Shown here piece by piece: positions 26,783-37,230 of a stretch of DNA of 64,000 nt. This DNA comes from Faecalicatena faecalis (GTDB lineage: Bacteria > Bacillota > Clostridia > Lachnospirales > Lachnospiraceae). The stretch lies in contig NZ_JABACJ020000004.1 of the NCBI RefSeq assembly GCF_012524165.2, positions 124,001 through 188,000 on the forward strand, given 5' to 3'. The notes below the pieces were generated by a model, which made no database searches, was not told where the DNA came from, and saw nothing but the letters and a program-made list of their open reading frames with translations. Position 1 is the first letter of the stretch. Every line of letters begins with the position of its first letter. The translations under genes and the position numbers were made by a program.

Positions 26783-26797
26783 GTGTCAATTCGACAC
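26783..26797. promoter_or_regulatory. Dyad GTGTC-N5-GACAC, candidate XRE operator
   Basis: A 15-base inverted repeat between the divergent XRE regulator and the gene at 26882. It lies 25 bases upstream of the -35 box of the latter. Position and symmetry suit a dimeric regulator such as the neighbouring XRE protein; no binding is proven. Confidence 0.4.
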
Positions 26798-26821
26798 GAT
26801 GCGCTGCACGCGCGTTACCCG

Positions 26822-26850
26822 TTGACACAGCACACGAAAATCCGTATAAT
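26822..26850 (+). promoter_or_regulatory. Consensus sigma-A promoter of the gene at 26882
   Basis: Perfect TTGACA (26822-26827), a 17-base spacer and perfect TATAAT (26845-26850). Transcription would start near 26857. This excludes the longer open frame beginning at 26753 and supports the ATG at 26882. Confidence 0.85.
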
Positions 26851-26881
26851 AAAGTGGAAGAAAAAGAAGGGAAGACCATTC

Positions 26882-27340
26882 ATGATCGCGAAGAATAACG
26901 AAGAAAAGAGAAATCAAATCTGGAGGACTGTCATGGCAGTCAGCACAGTACTGATCATCATCATAGCAGCCTTTTTTGTAGTGAAGCTGTTCACGTCCAA
27001 TCCTTTGGAAGGAACATGGAACCATCAGGACAGCAGCCTTGTTATGACGGTAAAGGGGAACGGTACGGCTGTGGTAGAATGGCCCGAAGAATTGGATGGC
27101 ATTGATGTACCAGTGGAGATGAAGTACAGTATTGACAAGGATGCCAAGATTTTTACCCTGAATGTAAGCGACGAGGCCGTGAAGAAGGCGGCAGAAGCGT
27201 CTGACAAAGCTGTGACGGCGGAGGAGGTCTACTCTTCCGTAAGCGCCCTGGAGGCAAGCTATGATTATAGTATTGAGCAGAAGGAATTGACCCTGACTGA
27301 AAGAGAATATGGGAATCAGATGGTATTTGATAAGAAGTAA
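26882..27340 (+). CDS. Membrane-anchored extracellular protein, lipocalin-like domain
   Basis: A 152-residue protein with a short basic N-terminus, one hydrophobic helix (RTVMAVSTVLIIIIAAFFVV, about residues 16-35) and an outside domain with LEGTWNHQDSSLVMTVKGNG. That GTW...G-G-T pattern resembles the small beta-barrel DUF5640/lipocalin-like domains of clostridial lipoproteins. Function is unknown. The perfect promoter and the divergent XRE gene suggest a strong, repressible single gene. Confidence 0.75.
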   Translation: MIAKNNEEKRNQIWRTVMAVSTVLIIIIAAFFVVKLFTSNPLEGTWNHQDSSLVMTVKGNGTAVVEWPEELDGIDVPVEMKYSIDKDAKIFTLNVSDEAVKKAAEASDKAVTAEEVYSSVSALEASYDYSIEQKELTLTEREYGNQMVFDKK

Positions 27341-27343
27341 TGG

Positions 27344-27373
27344 ATAAACAGGGAAACAACTCCCTGTTTATTC
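27344..27373 (+). terminator. Terminator before ispG
   Basis: ATAAACAGGGA (27344-27354) pairs perfectly with TCCCTGTTTAT (27361-27371) around a 6-base loop, 3 bases after the stop codon. The following sequence is only moderately T-rich. Confidence 0.65.
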
Positions 27374-27470
27374 TGTATTCTGGTTGTATTTTAATGAGAT
27401 TGGAAAAGTACCAAGGCGGATATATAAGATTCGCTCAGACGATACATTTTACGAAGAAAAGGAGCATATT

Positions 27471-28532
27471 ATGGAGAATTTACGCAGGAAGACAAGAGAA
27501 GTCAGAATCGGAGACGTTGTAATCGGCGGCAGTCATCCGATCGCAATCCAGTCTATGACCAATACGAAAACGGAGGATGTTAAATCCACGGTAGCTCAGA
27601 TCCTGAAACTGGAAGCCGCAGGCTGTGAGATCATCCGCTGCGCAGTTCCTACTATGGAAGCTGCACAGGCCCTTCGTGAGATTAAAAAACAGATTCATAT
27701 ACCACTTGTTGCGGATATCCACTTTGACTATCGTCTTGCTATCGCTGCAATCGAGAATGGGGCAGACAAGATACGGATCAATCCCGGCAATATTGGAAGT
27801 GAGGAGCGGCTGCGTGCGGTCGTGGAAAAAGCAAAGGAATACCAGATTCCGATTCGCGTAGGAGTCAACAGCGGTTCTCTGGAAAAGCCTCTGCTTGAGA
27901 AATATGGCGGAGTGACTGCAGAAGGAATCGTGGAGAGTGCACTGGACAAGGTCAGGATGATAGAGGAGATGGGCTATGACAATCTGGTAGTCAGCATCAA
28001 ATCCTCTGATGTTATGATGTGCGTGAAGGCTCACGAACTGATCGCGAAGGAGTGCCCGTATCCGCTGCATGTGGGGATTACAGAGGCAGGAACGGTGTAT
28101 TCCGGGAATGTGAAGTCCTCGGTCGGACTTGGTATCATCCTGTATGAGGGCATCGGCAATACAATCCGCGTTTCGTTGACGGGAGATCCGCTGGAGGAGA
28201 TCAAGACGGCGAAGTTGATCTTAAAGACACTCGGCCTTCGAAAGGGCGGTATCGAGGTCGTATCCTGTCCGACCTGTGGAAGGACGAAGATCGATCTTAT
28301 CGGACTTGCTAATCAGGTGGAGAACACGGTCGCGGATATCCCGCTTGATATCAAGGTGGCAGTCATGGGCTGTGTCGTAAACGGCCCCGGGGAAGCCAAA
28401 GAGGCAGATATCGGAATCGCAGGGGGAATCGGAGAAGGCCTTCTCATCAAAAAAGGTGAGATTGTGAAGAAGGTAAAGGAAGAAGAGCTTTTGGAAACAT
28501 TACGTCAGGAGTTGTTAAATTGGAAAAGATAG
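27471..28532 (+). CDS. ispG: 4-hydroxy-3-methylbut-2-en-1-yl diphosphate synthase (flavodoxin)
   Basis: A 353-residue 4Fe-4S enzyme of the MEP isoprenoid pathway that converts MEcPP to HMBPP. Recognised by [20 protein letters not shown] (about 12-31), [12 protein letters not shown] (about 80-91), [11 protein letters not shown] (about 100-110) and the cluster cysteines in [11 protein letters not shown] (about 266) and [17 protein letters not shown] (about 301-317). The frame is open earlier, but AAAGGAG fixes the ATG at 27471. Its end overlaps the start of polC. Confidence 0.96.
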   Translation: MENLRRKTREVRIGDVVIGGSHPIAIQSMTNTKTEDVKSTVAQILKLEAAGCEIIRCAVPTMEAAQALREIKKQIHIPLVADIHFDYRLAIAAIENGADKIRINPGNIGSEERLRAVVEKAKEYQIPIRVGVNSGSLEKPLLEKYGGVTAEGIVESALDKVRMIEEMGYDNLVVSIKSSDVMMCVKAHELIAKECPYPLHVGITEAGTVYSGNVKSSVGLGIILYEGIGNTIRVSLTGDPLEEIKTAKLILKTLGLRKGGIEVVSCPTCGRTKIDLIGLANQVENTVADIPLDIKVAVMGCVVNGPGEAKEADIGIAGGIGEGLLIKKGEIVKKVKEEELLETLRQELLNWKR

Positions 28533-31500
28533 GAAACGCAAAGATATTTTTTGAAGTATTCCCGACTTTGAAGGTAGAGGATGATATCCAGCTTCTGTTT
28601 GAGGATGTAGAGGTAATGAAAATCACGACCAATTCCGGCCGTGATTTTCTGCGCGTTCACATTTTCAGCCGTCATCTGATTCAGAAAAAGCATATCTGGC
28701 AGATGGAACAAAAAATCAAGGAACAACTTTTTGGAAAGACAAAAGTAAGCATCAAGATCATCGAGCAGTATGCCCTGTCCGAGCAGTATACCGTGAGCAC
28801 TCTGATGATGGAGTACAAGGACAGTATTGTTCAGGAATTAAAGCTCCACAGTGTACTTGCAGCCAATATGTTCGAGCAGGCTAAGATGAGCTTTGAGGGC
28901 AGAGAAATCATGAACCTGGAGCTTTTAGATACCATCGTGTCCGAGGGAAAGAGGGACTATATTGTGGACCTGCTCCACGAGATTTATGACCAGAGATTCC
29001 ATATCAAAGCGGATATCCGTGTTACATATAGGGAGGCAGAAAAAGAAGGAACCACCCGTGAGTATGATGAACAGAGAATTCAGCAGGAAATCAATGCTAT
29101 TTTCGAGCGTCGTGCCAGACAAAAAGGAGAAGACCGACCGAAAGACGAGGGAGACGGTCAGTCCGGGAAGAAGCAGGAGAGCACAGGAGATAAGAAGCGT
29201 GACTCTGGTGTAAAGAAGGAGTTTAAGAAAGATTTCAAGAAGAAAGATTTCTACAGACCGCTCAAACAGGGAGATGACCCGAGTCTGATCTATGGCAAGA
29301 ACTTTGAGGACGAGCCAATCACTCTGGACCAGGTGGTCACCGAGATGGGTGAGATCACCATCCACGGTAAGATCATCAACTTCGATACACGTGAGATTCG
29401 GAATGAGAAGACGATTCTGATGTTTGCGGTCACGGACTTTACAGACACCATCACGGTCAAGATGTTCACAAGGAATGATCAGCTTCCTGAGCTGCTCGGC
29501 GACTTGAAAAAGGGAGCCTTTGTGAAGATCAAGGGAATCACGACGATCGATAAGTTTGACGGAGAACTGACGATCGGTTCGGTCACAGGAATCAAAAAGA
29601 GCGGTGATTTCACCGTTTCCAGACAGGATTTAAGCCCGCAGAAGCGGGTGGAGCTGCACTGTCATACGAAGATGAGTGATATGGATGGTGTATCCGAGGT
29701 CAGGGATATTGTAAAAAGGGCGCATGACTGGGGACATCTGGCGATTGCTATTACGGACCATGGTGTTGCACAGTCCTTCCCGGATGCCAACCATTATATC
29801 GAGACACTGGATAAAGACGATCCATTCAAGGTACTATACGGTGTGGAAGGCTATGTGGTGGACGATCTGACAGAGATTGCGGTCGGCGCAGAGGAGGAAA
29901 CACTGGATGATAGTTTCATTGTATTTGACTTGGAGACTACCGGATTCAGTGCCATCAAGGATCAAATCATTGAAATTGGCGCGGTGAAGGTGGTAAACGG
30001 GGAGATAGTTGACCGGTTCAGTACATTTGTCAATCCGAAACGTCCTATCCCGTTCGAAATCACGCAGTTGACCAGTATTACGGATGAGATGGTCATTGAT
30101 TACCCGGATATTGAGACGATTCTGCCACAGTTTTTGGAATTTGCAGGGGATGGAATCTTGGTCGCGCACAATGCTGGATTCGATGTTGGATTCATCGAAC
30201 AGAACTGCCGCAGGCAGGGCATTGAGCCTCATTTTACCTATGTGGATACAGTGGCTATGGCTCGTGTTCTTTTGCCCACTTTGTCTAAATATAAACTGAA
30301 TGTGGTTGCCAAGGCACTTGGTATCTCACTTGAGAACCACCATCGGGCAGTGGATGATGCAGCGGCTACAGCAGAGATTTTTGTGAAATTTGTAGGAATG
30401 TTGAAAGAGCAGGATATCACGACACTGAAAGCACTCAATGAATTCGGGGATATGAACCCCAATGCGATCCGTAAGATGCCGACGTATCATATTATTATTC
30501 TGGTGAAGAATGATATCGGCCGCTTTAATCTCTATAAGCTGATTTCAGACTCACACTTGATCTATTATGCAAGGCGTCCAAGGATTCCTAAGAGCGTGCT
30601 CAATCAGCATAGAGAGGGACTGATTATAGGAAGTGCCTGTGAGGCGGGTGAGCTGTATCAGGCAATCCTGGAGAGAAAATCTGCAGAGACGATTGCAAGA
30701 CTTGCGGATTTTTACGATTATTATGAGATACAGCCTCTGGGGAATAACCAGTTCATGCTGGAGAGTGAGAAATATTCTGATATTAATTCAAAAGAAGACC
30801 TGCAGAACATCAACCGGGAGATAGTGGAGCTGGGGGAAAAGTTCAAGAAGCCTGTCGTTGCGACCTGTGATGTACATTTCCTGGACCCGGGCGATGAGGT
30901 ATACCGTCGGATTATCATGGCGGGGAAGGGATTCAGTGATGCGGATAATCAGGCGCCTCTTTATCTTCGCACGACAGAGGAGATGCTGGACGAATTCGAG
31001 TACCTTGGATCAGCCAAGGCCCGGGAAATCGTGATCGAGAATCCGAATAAGATCTGTGACATGATTGAAAAGATGTCGCCGATCAACCCGAATAAATGTC
31101 CTCCGGTCATTGAAAATTCCGAGCAGGACCTGCGTGATATCTGTTATAACAAGGCACACGAGATTTACGGGGAGGAGCTGCCAGAGCCGGTATCCTCTCG
31201 TCTTGAGAAGGAGCTGAACTCCATCATTTCCAATGGCTACTCTGTGATGTATATCATCGCCCAGAAGCTGGTGTGGAAATCCAATGCGGATGGCTATCTG
31301 GTAGGTTCCCGTGGTTCCGTAGGTTCTTCCTTTGTTGCGACCATGGCAGGAATTACGGAGGTAAATCCTCTGAGCCCGCATTATTACTGTAAAAAATGTC
31401 ATTACAACGATTTCGATTCAAAGGAGGTAAGAGCCTTTGCAGGAGGATGTGGATTCGATATGCCGGACAGAGTCTGCCCAAACTGTGGAGAGACACTTAT

Positions 31501-33031
31501 CAAGGCTGGATTTGATATCCCATTCGAGACCTTCCTTGGGTTCAAGGGGGATAAAGAGCCTGATATCGACCTGAACTTCTCAGGAGATTACCAGTCCAAG
31601 GCACATAAGTACACGGAAGTAATCTTTGGGGAAGGACATACCTTCAAGGCCGGCACGATCGGTACGCTGGCGGATAAGACGGCATATGGATATGTGAAGA
31701 ATTATTATGAGGAGCGTGAACAGAGAAAGCGGAGATGCGAGATTGAGCGAATCTCTGTAGGCTGCACCGGGATTCGCCGAAGTACCGGACAGCATCCAGG
31801 CGGTATCGTAGTTCTTCCGCATGGTCACGATATCAATGAGTTCACCCCAGTACAGCATCCGGCAAATGATATGACGACAGATATCACGACGACACATTTT
31901 GATTATCACTCTATTGACCATAACTTGTTAAAGCTTGATATTCTCGGACACGACGATCCTACCATGATCCGAACGCTGGAGGAATACATCACATCGGATG
32001 CCATGGACAATGAGTATAATGAAGAGAACCCATTCAATGCGACGAATATCCCATTGGATGATAAAAAAGTATTATCCCTGTTCCACGATACGAGTGCGCT
32101 GGGAATCAAGCCGGAAGATATTGACGGCTGTAACTTAGGGTGTCTTGGAATCCCGGAATTCGGTACGGATTTCGTTATCCAGATGGTCCAGGATGCAAAG
32201 CCCCAGTCCCTTTCTGACTTGATTCGTATTTCCGGTCTGTCCCATGGGACGAATGTATGGCTTGGAAATGCACAGGAGCTGGTAAAATCGGGGAAGGCGA
32301 CGATTTCCACCTGTATCTGTACCCGTGATGATATCATGATATATCTGATCAATCAGGGCGTAGACAGTGCGCTGTCATTTACGATCATGGAAAGCGTGCG
32401 AAAAGGAAAAGGTCTGAAGCCGGAGTGGGAAGAGGCCATGAAGGAAAAGGATGTGCCGGATTGGTATATCTGGTCCTGTAAACAGATCAGCTACATGTTC
32501 CCGAAGGCCCATGCGGCCGCATATGTCATGATGGCATACCGAATTGCTTACTGTAAGATCAACTATCCACTGGCATATTATGGTGCATATTTTGGAATAC
32601 GTGCCAATGCGTTTTCCTATGAGATCATGTGTCAGGGAAAAGATAAGCTGAATTATTACATGAAGGATTACAAGAAGAGAATGGATTCCCTGACGAACAA
32701 GGAGCAGGATGTTCTGAAAGACATGAAGATCGTGCAGGAAATGTATGCAAGGGGATACGAATTCCTTCCACTGGATATTTACACGGCAAAGGCCACGAAG
32801 TTCCAGATTATCGATGGAAAGCTGATGCCTCCGCTTTCCAGTATCGAAGGAATGGGAGACAAGGCGGCCGAAGCGGTGGAAGAGGCGTCAAAAGACGGAC
32901 CGTATCTGTCACTGGATGATTTCCGGCAGAGGACCAAGGTCAGCAAGACGACGATCGATTTGATGGCCGACCTCGGGCTGTTTGGAAATCTGCCGCAGAG
33001 CAATCAATTATCACTGTTTGATTTTGGATAG
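28520..33031 (+). CDS. polC: DNA polymerase III PolC-type, alpha subunit with 3'-5' exonuclease
   Basis: The 1503-residue replicative polymerase of low-GC Gram-positives. Order: N-terminal domain, a charged linker (about 190-250), OB fold ([20 protein letters not shown], about 284-303), split PHP domain ([11 protein letters not shown], about 380), DEDD exonuclease ([20 protein letters not shown], about 469), zinc module (CKKCHYN and CPNCGE), catalytic PDIDLNFSG (about 1013) and a C-terminal clamp-binding QLSLF. The start is a TTG at 28520 with AGGAG 8 bases upstream, inside the end of ispG (13-base overlap), so translation is coupled. A later start would cut into the conserved N-terminus. Confidence 0.97.
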   Translation: MEKIGNAKIFFEVFPTLKVEDDIQLLFEDVEVMKITTNSGRDFLRVHIFSRHLIQKKHIWQMEQKIKEQLFGKTKVSIKIIEQYALSEQYTVSTLMMEYKDSIVQELKLHSVLAANMFEQAKMSFEGREIMNLELLDTIVSEGKRDYIVDLLHEIYDQRFHIKADIRVTYREAEKEGTTREYDEQRIQQEINAIFERRARQKGEDRPKDEGDGQSGKKQESTGDKKRDSGVKKEFKKDFKKKDFYRPLKQGDDPSLIYGKNFEDEPITLDQVVTEMGEITIHGKIINFDTREIRNEKTILMFAVTDFTDTITVKMFTRNDQLPELLGDLKKGAFVKIKGITTIDKFDGELTIGSVTGIKKSGDFTVSRQDLSPQKRVELHCHTKMSDMDGVSEVRDIVKRAHDWGHLAIAITDHGVAQSFPDANHYIETLDKDDPFKVLYGVEGYVVDDLTEIAVGAEEETLDDSFIVFDLETTGFSAIKDQIIEIGAVKVVNGEIVDRFSTFVNPKRPIPFEITQLTSITDEMVIDYPDIETILPQFLEFAGDGILVAHNAGFDVGFIEQNCRRQGIEPHFTYVDTVAMARVLLPTLSKYKLNVVAKALGISLENHHRAVDDAAATAEIFVKFVGMLKEQDITTLKALNEFGDMNPNAIRKMPTYHIIILVKNDIGRFNLYKLISDSHLIYYARRPRIPKSVLNQHREGLIIGSACEAGELYQAILERKSAETIARLADFYDYYEIQPLGNNQFMLESEKYSDINSKEDLQNINREIVELGEKFKKPVVATCDVHFLDPGDEVYRRIIMAGKGFSDADNQAPLYLRTTEEMLDEFEYLGSAKAREIVIENPNKICDMIEKMSPINPNKCPPVIENSEQDLRDICYNKAHEIYGEELPEPVSSRLEKELNSIISNGYSVMYIIAQKLVWKSNADGYLVGSRGSVGSSFVATMAGITEVNPLSPHYYCKKCHYNDFDSKEVRAFAGGCGFDMPDRVCPNCGETLIKAGFDIPFETFLGFKGDKEPDIDLNFSGDYQSKAHKYTEVIFGEGHTFKAGTIGTLADKTAYGYVKNYYEEREQRKRRCEIERISVGCTGIRRSTGQHPGGIVVLPHGHDINEFTPVQHPANDMTTDITTTHFDYHSIDHNLLKLDILGHDDPTMIRTLEEYITSDAMDNEYNEENPFNATNIPLDDKKVLSLFHDTSALGIKPEDIDGCNLGCLGIPEFGTDFVIQMVQDAKPQSLSDLIRISGLSHGTNVWLGNAQELVKSGKATISTCICTRDDIMIYLINQGVDSALSFTIMESVRKGKGLKPEWEEAMKEKDVPDWYIWSCKQISYMFPKAHAAAYVMMAYRIAYCKINYPLAYYGAYFGIRANAFSYEIMCQGKDKLNYYMKDYKKRMDSLTNKEQDVLKDMKIVQEMYARGYEFLPLDIYTAKATKFQIIDGKLMPPLSSIEGMGDKAAEAVEEASKDGPYLSLDDFRQRTKVSKTTIDLMADLGLFGNLPQSNQLSLFDFG

Positions 33032-33068
33032 AAGATATCTTCCGGATAAAGATATGCTTTGTGGATGG

Positions 33069-33124
33069 AAAGACGGAGTTCCTGGTGGATGGCATATGCC
33101 GTTCGCCGGGGGCTCCGTCTTTTT
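33069..33124 (+). terminator. Terminator of polC
   Basis: AAAGACGGAG (33069-33078) pairs perfectly with CTCCGTCTTT (33113-33122) and runs into a T-tract ending in TTTTTG, 38 bases after polC. Confidence 0.8.
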
Positions 33125-33143
33125 GTATGCTCAGATGGAGCGT

Positions 33144-33866
33144 TCAATCATTTGTTACGTTGCCGTTGCCGTTGACAGGAATGGCCTCACCCAGGAAGGT
33201 GGGAGCGGGTTTGTACAGGGAGGTCAGGAAGTCTTTGTCGCGGGCGAGGATTTCACGGAGGTCACGGTAGAGCTGGCCTGAGTATCTCTGGGTGTCTGAA
33301 GGGACGCCCTGGGCGTTAAGGGAGAGGGCGTTGGCTATGTAGAGGGCACGGTAGAGATGGTATTTCTGGGTGACGATGAGGATGTTCTGGGCCTGGAAGA
33401 TGTCTCTGGCACGGTAGATGCTTTCGTAGGTGGAGAATCCGGCGTGGTCCATGAAGATGTCTTCGGAGGGGACGCCCTTTTCTATGGCGTAGTCTTTCAT
33501 GGTGCGGACTTCATCGTAGTCTTTGCGGCTGTGGTCGCCGCTCATGATGAGCTTGGGCGCAGCATGGGATTTATAGAGTTCAATGGCAGCATTGAGGCGC
33601 TCAGCAAGCATAGGTGTCGGGGAACCGTCTTCACGGATTCCGGCACCCAGGACGAGGATGCAGTCGGCGGTGGATGCGGTGTCCTTTTTGGAAGATGTGG
33701 AATCTCCTTTAGAGGATGCGAGAAACTGGTCTTTATCCAGAATCTGATCTTCGGTTGTCTTCTGGATGTAGAAATTAATTCCCAGTGCGGCGGCAATTCC
33801 AGCCACGATCAGGCAGAGGAAAAGCCGGAGGATTCTTTTGGAAAGCGCTTTTTTCTGTTTTTTCAT
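33144..33866 (-). CDS. DUF218 family (YdcF/SanA/ElyC-like) membrane-anchored protein
   Basis: A 240-residue protein with a basic N-terminus and one hydrophobic helix (about residues 11-30). A Ser/Thr/Lys-rich linker follows, then a DUF218 domain: CILVLGAGIREDGSPTPML (about 68-86), KLIMSGDHSRKDYDEV (about 104-119) and ILIVTQKYHLYRALYIANAL (about 168-187). SanA and ElyC affect envelope integrity and peptidoglycan precursor handling in enterobacteria; the exact reaction is unknown. It is higher in GC than the AT-rich genes upstream on the same strand, 20 bases away. Confidence 0.88.
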   Translation of the reverse strand: MKKQKKALSKRILRLFLCLIVAGIAAALGINFYIQKTTEDQILDKDQFLASSKGDSTSSKKDTASTADCILVLGAGIREDGSPTPMLAERLNAAIELYKSHAAPKLIMSGDHSRKDYDEVRTMKDYAIEKGVPSEDIFMDHAGFSTYESIYRARDIFQAQNILIVTQKYHLYRALYIANALSLNAQGVPSDTQRYSGQLYRDLREILARDKDFLTSLYKPAPTFLGEAIPVNGNGNVTND

Positions 33867-33886
33867 TTGTGGACCCCTTTGTATTT

Positions 33887-34321
33887 TTATATGGATTGCT
33901 TTCTATTTTTTTTAATATTTTCTAACAGCTTATTTTGTTTGTTAACTTCTAGCCGTAAAGTAATATAATAGATGATTGCACCAATGATATAAGGGATTGA
34001 AAATGATAATGTCAAGTCTCTATAACCGTCTGGGTGTATATCTACAAAAAAGGAAGCTGTCTTTAGTGAAATGAGAATCACGGCAATGGCAATGGCGTAT
34101 TGCATAATAATCATAGTCAGTGGGGAAAAACTTTCAAAACGATAATGTTGTGATAATACAACTACACCTAGTATGCTTAAAATCAGAAAGAGAAAGATAT
34201 TTAACTGGGCAGGATTCATTTTTCCATTTACAATGATTTCATATATCGTTAATGAAATAGACAGGACAGTATAAGTAATACAAATAATAGGAATGATATT
34301 CTTTTTAGTTATCAATTTCAT
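33887..34321 (-). CDS. DUF3021-like membrane protein paired with a LytTR regulator
   Basis: A 144-residue protein with four hydrophobic segments and a basic C-terminal tail (LEVNKQNKLLENIKKNRKQS). The size, topology and position directly after a LytTR-domain gene match the DUF3021 family, whose members form regulator/membrane pairs in Firmicutes and are thought to control the regulator. The AAGGGGGAT ribosome binding site fixes the ATG at 34321, inside the LytTR gene, overlapping by 17 bases. Family assignment is by eye. Confidence 0.7.
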   Translation of the reverse strand: MKLITKKNIIPIICITYTVLSISLTIYEIIVNGKMNPAQLNIFLFLILSILGVVVLSQHYRFESFSPLTMIIMQYAIAIAVILISLKTASFFVDIHPDGYRDLTLSFSIPYIIGAIIYYITLRLEVNKQNKLLENIKKNRKQSI

Positions 34322-34778
34322 TGTCAAATCCCCCTTCATTCATGGTTTTAAGAAACAAATTAAATTTTGACTTATAACTCCGATTGATTTGTACTTTTTC
34401 GCCGTTATCCAATAGGGCAGTTACTCTCATGTTCAACTCGGTTTTAAGAGAATTTATTTTATAGATATTTAGAACCATTGATTTATTAACTCTTATAAAT
34501 CCGTATTCATAATAAGCATTTTCAAGTTCCGATAATCTCACTTCGATTTTTAAGACCTCATTTTTCAAACAAGCAAATGTTTTTTTATCGACAGATTCAA
34601 AATAATATACATCATTGAGTGAAAAGATAATTTCTCCATGATCCGATTTCCCAATCAATTTATGATTATATTTCCTTAAAAGATCCAAAATTTCATGTAC
34701 TTCATTTGTTCTTCTTCTGTAATAATAATCTATCCTATCTTCTTTGATTGCTGTATCCATGTATTCATTGATTTTCAA
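34305..34778 (-). CDS. LytTR family DNA-binding regulator (no receiver domain)
   Basis: A 157-residue protein whose residues about 50-150 form a LytTR domain: SLNDVYYFESVDKKTFACL and YGFIRVNKSMVLNIYKI are typical. The N-terminal 45 residues carry no receiver domain. The start is a TTG (34778-34776) with GGGGGG 6-7 bases upstream. It is AT-rich, in a minus-strand operon with a CPBP-like gene before it and the DUF3021-like gene after it. Confidence 0.87.
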   Translation of the reverse strand: MKINEYMDTAIKEDRIDYYYRRRTNEVHEILDLLRKYNHKLIGKSDHGEIIFSLNDVYYFESVDKKTFACLKNEVLKIEVRLSELENAYYEYGFIRVNKSMVLNIYKINSLKTELNMRVTALLDNGEKVQINRSYKSKFNLFLKTMNEGGFDNEIDN

Positions 34779-34802
34779 TGAAATCCCCCCTTTTGAGAGA
34801 TA

Positions 34803-35447
34803 TTATAACATGAACATGAAAGCAATAGCCACATAGGAAATTGCAATCCTCTTATTTAAAGCCAGATAGACAAAGCCGAATAAACACGCTTGTATGCACG
34901 CATAAACCCCTGTGCTTATGCCTTGTGTCAAAATATGGATAAGTCCCCAGGTAAGTGCAAGTATAATGCTGCCTGCAGGAAGATGACTCTTTCGACCAAC
35001 CATTTTTTCAAAAAACATTTGCCCGAATACGATAATCAATAAAATAAGAATACTTTCACAAGCATAGTAAACATATTGAACTACGAATTTAAACAATCCG
35101 TTATTTGTAAACTCAATAATAGGTTTCAACCCATTCCAGACATATGTAGTGTAAACAATAGATACGAGTATGATAAGACCAGCTGCACCTGCGTTCCCCT
35201 TTTTTATTTTTGGGCGTTGTTTAGGAATCTGCTTTAATAAAAGAAAAGCAAGAACTCCCCAAATCAAACAAGTAACAGTCCAGTGAATCAAATTTTGTGA
35301 GATTGTCCATTGATTATTGGATATTCCCCATAAATTCGTTTCTAACATCATAAGTAAAATTTCAATTCCTAATCCGCCAAAAGCATATAGAGCATATCCT
35401 AGATAATCCATAGCTGTATTTTCTTTTTTTGAAATTGCTGTTTCCAT
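34803..35447 (-). CDS. CPBP-like intramembrane protein
   Basis: A 214-residue membrane protein with six or seven hydrophobic segments. Near residues 155-185 it has FEKMVGRKSHLPAG and LALTWGLIHILTQG. This resembles the CPBP (CAAX protease and bacteriocin-processing) motifs EExxxR and FxxxH, but the second Glu is Lys here, so proteolytic activity is doubtful. The AGAGAGGT ribosome binding site fixes the ATG at 35447; the open frame extends 30 codons further. It is AT-rich and is the first gene of the LytTR operon. Confidence 0.65.
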   Translation of the reverse strand: METAISKKENTAMDYLGYALYAFGGLGIEILLMMLETNLWGISNNQWTISQNLIHWTVTCLIWGVLAFLLLKQIPKQRPKIKKGNAGAAGLIILVSIVYTTYVWNGLKPIIEFTNNGLFKFVVQYVYYACESILILLIIVFGQMFFEKMVGRKSHLPAGSIILALTWGLIHILTQGISTGVYACIQACLFGFVYLALNKRIAISYVAIAFMFML

Positions 35448-35825
35448 ATATTTTACCTCTCTTTCTGCCCTGATTATATGTAAGAAAATGAAATGAGGCA
35501 ATACAACAACGAGCATGTTACGTTTATGGAAAACCAAGTTACACCACGATGGGGCTGTAAAATAGACATATCCAAACCTATCTTAAGTTTGTGAAGTGTT
35601 TTCAGCTCTGGATTCGTCGTCTTCACGAAAGTTTGACAAAAGATTTACAGATTTTCGTGTATAGAATAAAAAGTCTGTTAATAATATTTTATGTTTGATG
35701 AGATTTGAAAGTAACATTAAAAAAACTAAGTAGACTTTCTATTAACTGCTATGCTATAATGTCCCAATAGCGTTACAGGAGCTATTTATTTCAACAGGTA
35801 TTTTAAATTTCAGGAGGTAAGGACT
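35448..35825. promoter_or_regulatory. Divergent AT-rich intergenic region with the glyA promoter
   Basis: On the plus strand TATAAT (35755-35760) has an extended -10 TGC and a weak TAGACT -35 at 35731-35736, giving a glyA leader of about 60 bases. The ribosome binding site is AGGAGGT. Upstream, CACGAAA (35624-35630) and TTTCGTG (35653-35659) form a dyad around a TTGACA. I see no gene and no glycine riboswitch. Confidence 0.5.
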
Positions 35826-37061
35826 ATGTACGATTTCGAGGAAATTGTGAAGGAAGACAGGGAAGTTGCAAATGCAATCCAGGCGGAGATGGAGAGACAG
35901 AATTCCCACATCGAGCTGATTGCTTCTGAGAACTGGGTAAGTAAGGCAGTCATGGCAGCGATGGGCAGTCCAATGACGAATAAATATGCAGAAGGTTATC
36001 CGGGCAGAAGATACTATGGTGGATGCCAGTGTGTCGATGTGGTAGAGAACCTTGCCAGAGAAAGAGCAAAAGAGCTTTTTCACTGCGAATATGCCAATGT
36101 ACAGCCTCATTCAGGAGCACAGGCTAATCTGGCAGCTATGTTTGCAATGGTAGAGCCGGGAGACAAAGTTCTCGGTATGAATCTCGACCACGGCGGCCAC
36201 TTAAGTCACGGTTCACCGGTCAACATTTCTGGTAAATACTTTGATTTTGCTTCCTATGGCGTCAATGATGACGGATTCATCGATTACGACAAAGTCCTCG
36301 AAGCTGCCAAACAGCATCAGCCGAAATTAATCATAGCAGGAGCCAGTGCCTACGCAAGAACTATCGATTTCAAACGTTTCCGTGAGATCGCAGATGAAGT
36401 CGGCGCCTATCTCATGGTAGACATGGCCCACATTGCAGGACTTGTTGCTGCAGGAGAGCACCCAAGTCCAATCCCATACGCACATGTTACCACAACCACG
36501 ACACACAAGACCCTGCGCGGTCCAAGAGGCGGCATGATTCTTTCCAGTAAAGAGATGGATGAAAAGTTCAACTTCAACAAAGCCGTATTCCCGGGAACTC
36601 AGGGCGGTCCATTAATGCATGTGATCGCAGCCAAAGCCGTCTGCTTCAAAGAAGCCCTCCAGCCAGAATTCAAAGAATATCAGGCTCAGATCGTAAAAAA
36701 TGCAAAAGCCTTATGTAAAGGCCTTATGGACCGTGGCATTAAGATCGTATCCGGAGGAACCGACAACCACCTGATGTTAGTAGACTTAACAGGCTGCGAT
36801 GTCAGTGGAAAAGAATTAGAAAAACGCTTAGACGAAGCCCACGTGACCTGTAACAAAAACACCATTCCGAATGACCCGCGTTCCCCATTCGTCACAAGCG
36901 GTGTCCGTCTCGGAACCCCAGCAGTCACCACCCGCGGAATGAAAGAACCCGATATGGACCAGATCGCCGAGATCATCGCCATGGTCATCCAGGATGAGGC
37001 AAACATCGAAAAAGCCAGAACCCGGGCCCTTGCTCTTGCAGCAAAATACCCATTAATATAA
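35826..37061 (+). CDS. glyA: Serine hydroxymethyltransferase
   Basis: A 411-residue PLP enzyme interconverting serine plus tetrahydrofolate with glycine plus 5,10-methylene-THF. Evidence: [20 protein letters not shown] near residue 31, [20 protein letters not shown] (about 51-70), [18 protein letters not shown] (about 198-215) and the PLP-lysine motif [11 protein letters not shown] (about 223-233). Normal length. Single-gene unit with its own promoter and terminator. Confidence 0.97.
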   Translation: MYDFEEIVKEDREVANAIQAEMERQNSHIELIASENWVSKAVMAAMGSPMTNKYAEGYPGRRYYGGCQCVDVVENLARERAKELFHCEYANVQPHSGAQANLAAMFAMVEPGDKVLGMNLDHGGHLSHGSPVNISGKYFDFASYGVNDDGFIDYDKVLEAAKQHQPKLIIAGASAYARTIDFKRFREIADEVGAYLMVDMAHIAGLVAAGEHPSPIPYAHVTTTTTHKTLRGPRGGMILSSKEMDEKFNFNKAVFPGTQGGPLMHVIAAKAVCFKEALQPEFKEYQAQIVKNAKALCKGLMDRGIKIVSGGTDNHLMLVDLTGCDVSGKELEKRLDEAHVTCNKNTIPNDPRSPFVTSGVRLGTPAVTTRGMKEPDMDQIAEIIAMVIQDEANIEKARTRALALAAKYPLI

Positions 37062-37099
37062 CGTGACTCTGCGGCCCCCGTATCTAAATTTGTCACCAA

Positions 37100-37137
37100 G
37101 AAAAGTCAGTCAGTCCATCACTGCCTGACTTTTCCTA
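37100..37137 (+). terminator. Terminator of glyA
   Basis: GAAAAGTCAG (37100-37109) pairs perfectly with CTGACTTTTC (37125-37134), with T-residues inside the 3' arm. It lies 38 bases after the stop codon. Confidence 0.65.
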
Positions 37138-37230
37138 AATCGGAATATAACTACCAGAGACATCTTGTTGCATCCTGCTCACTCCATCCGCCGTCCCCGC
37201 CGGAGAATCCCCCGGTAAACAACTTACCTT

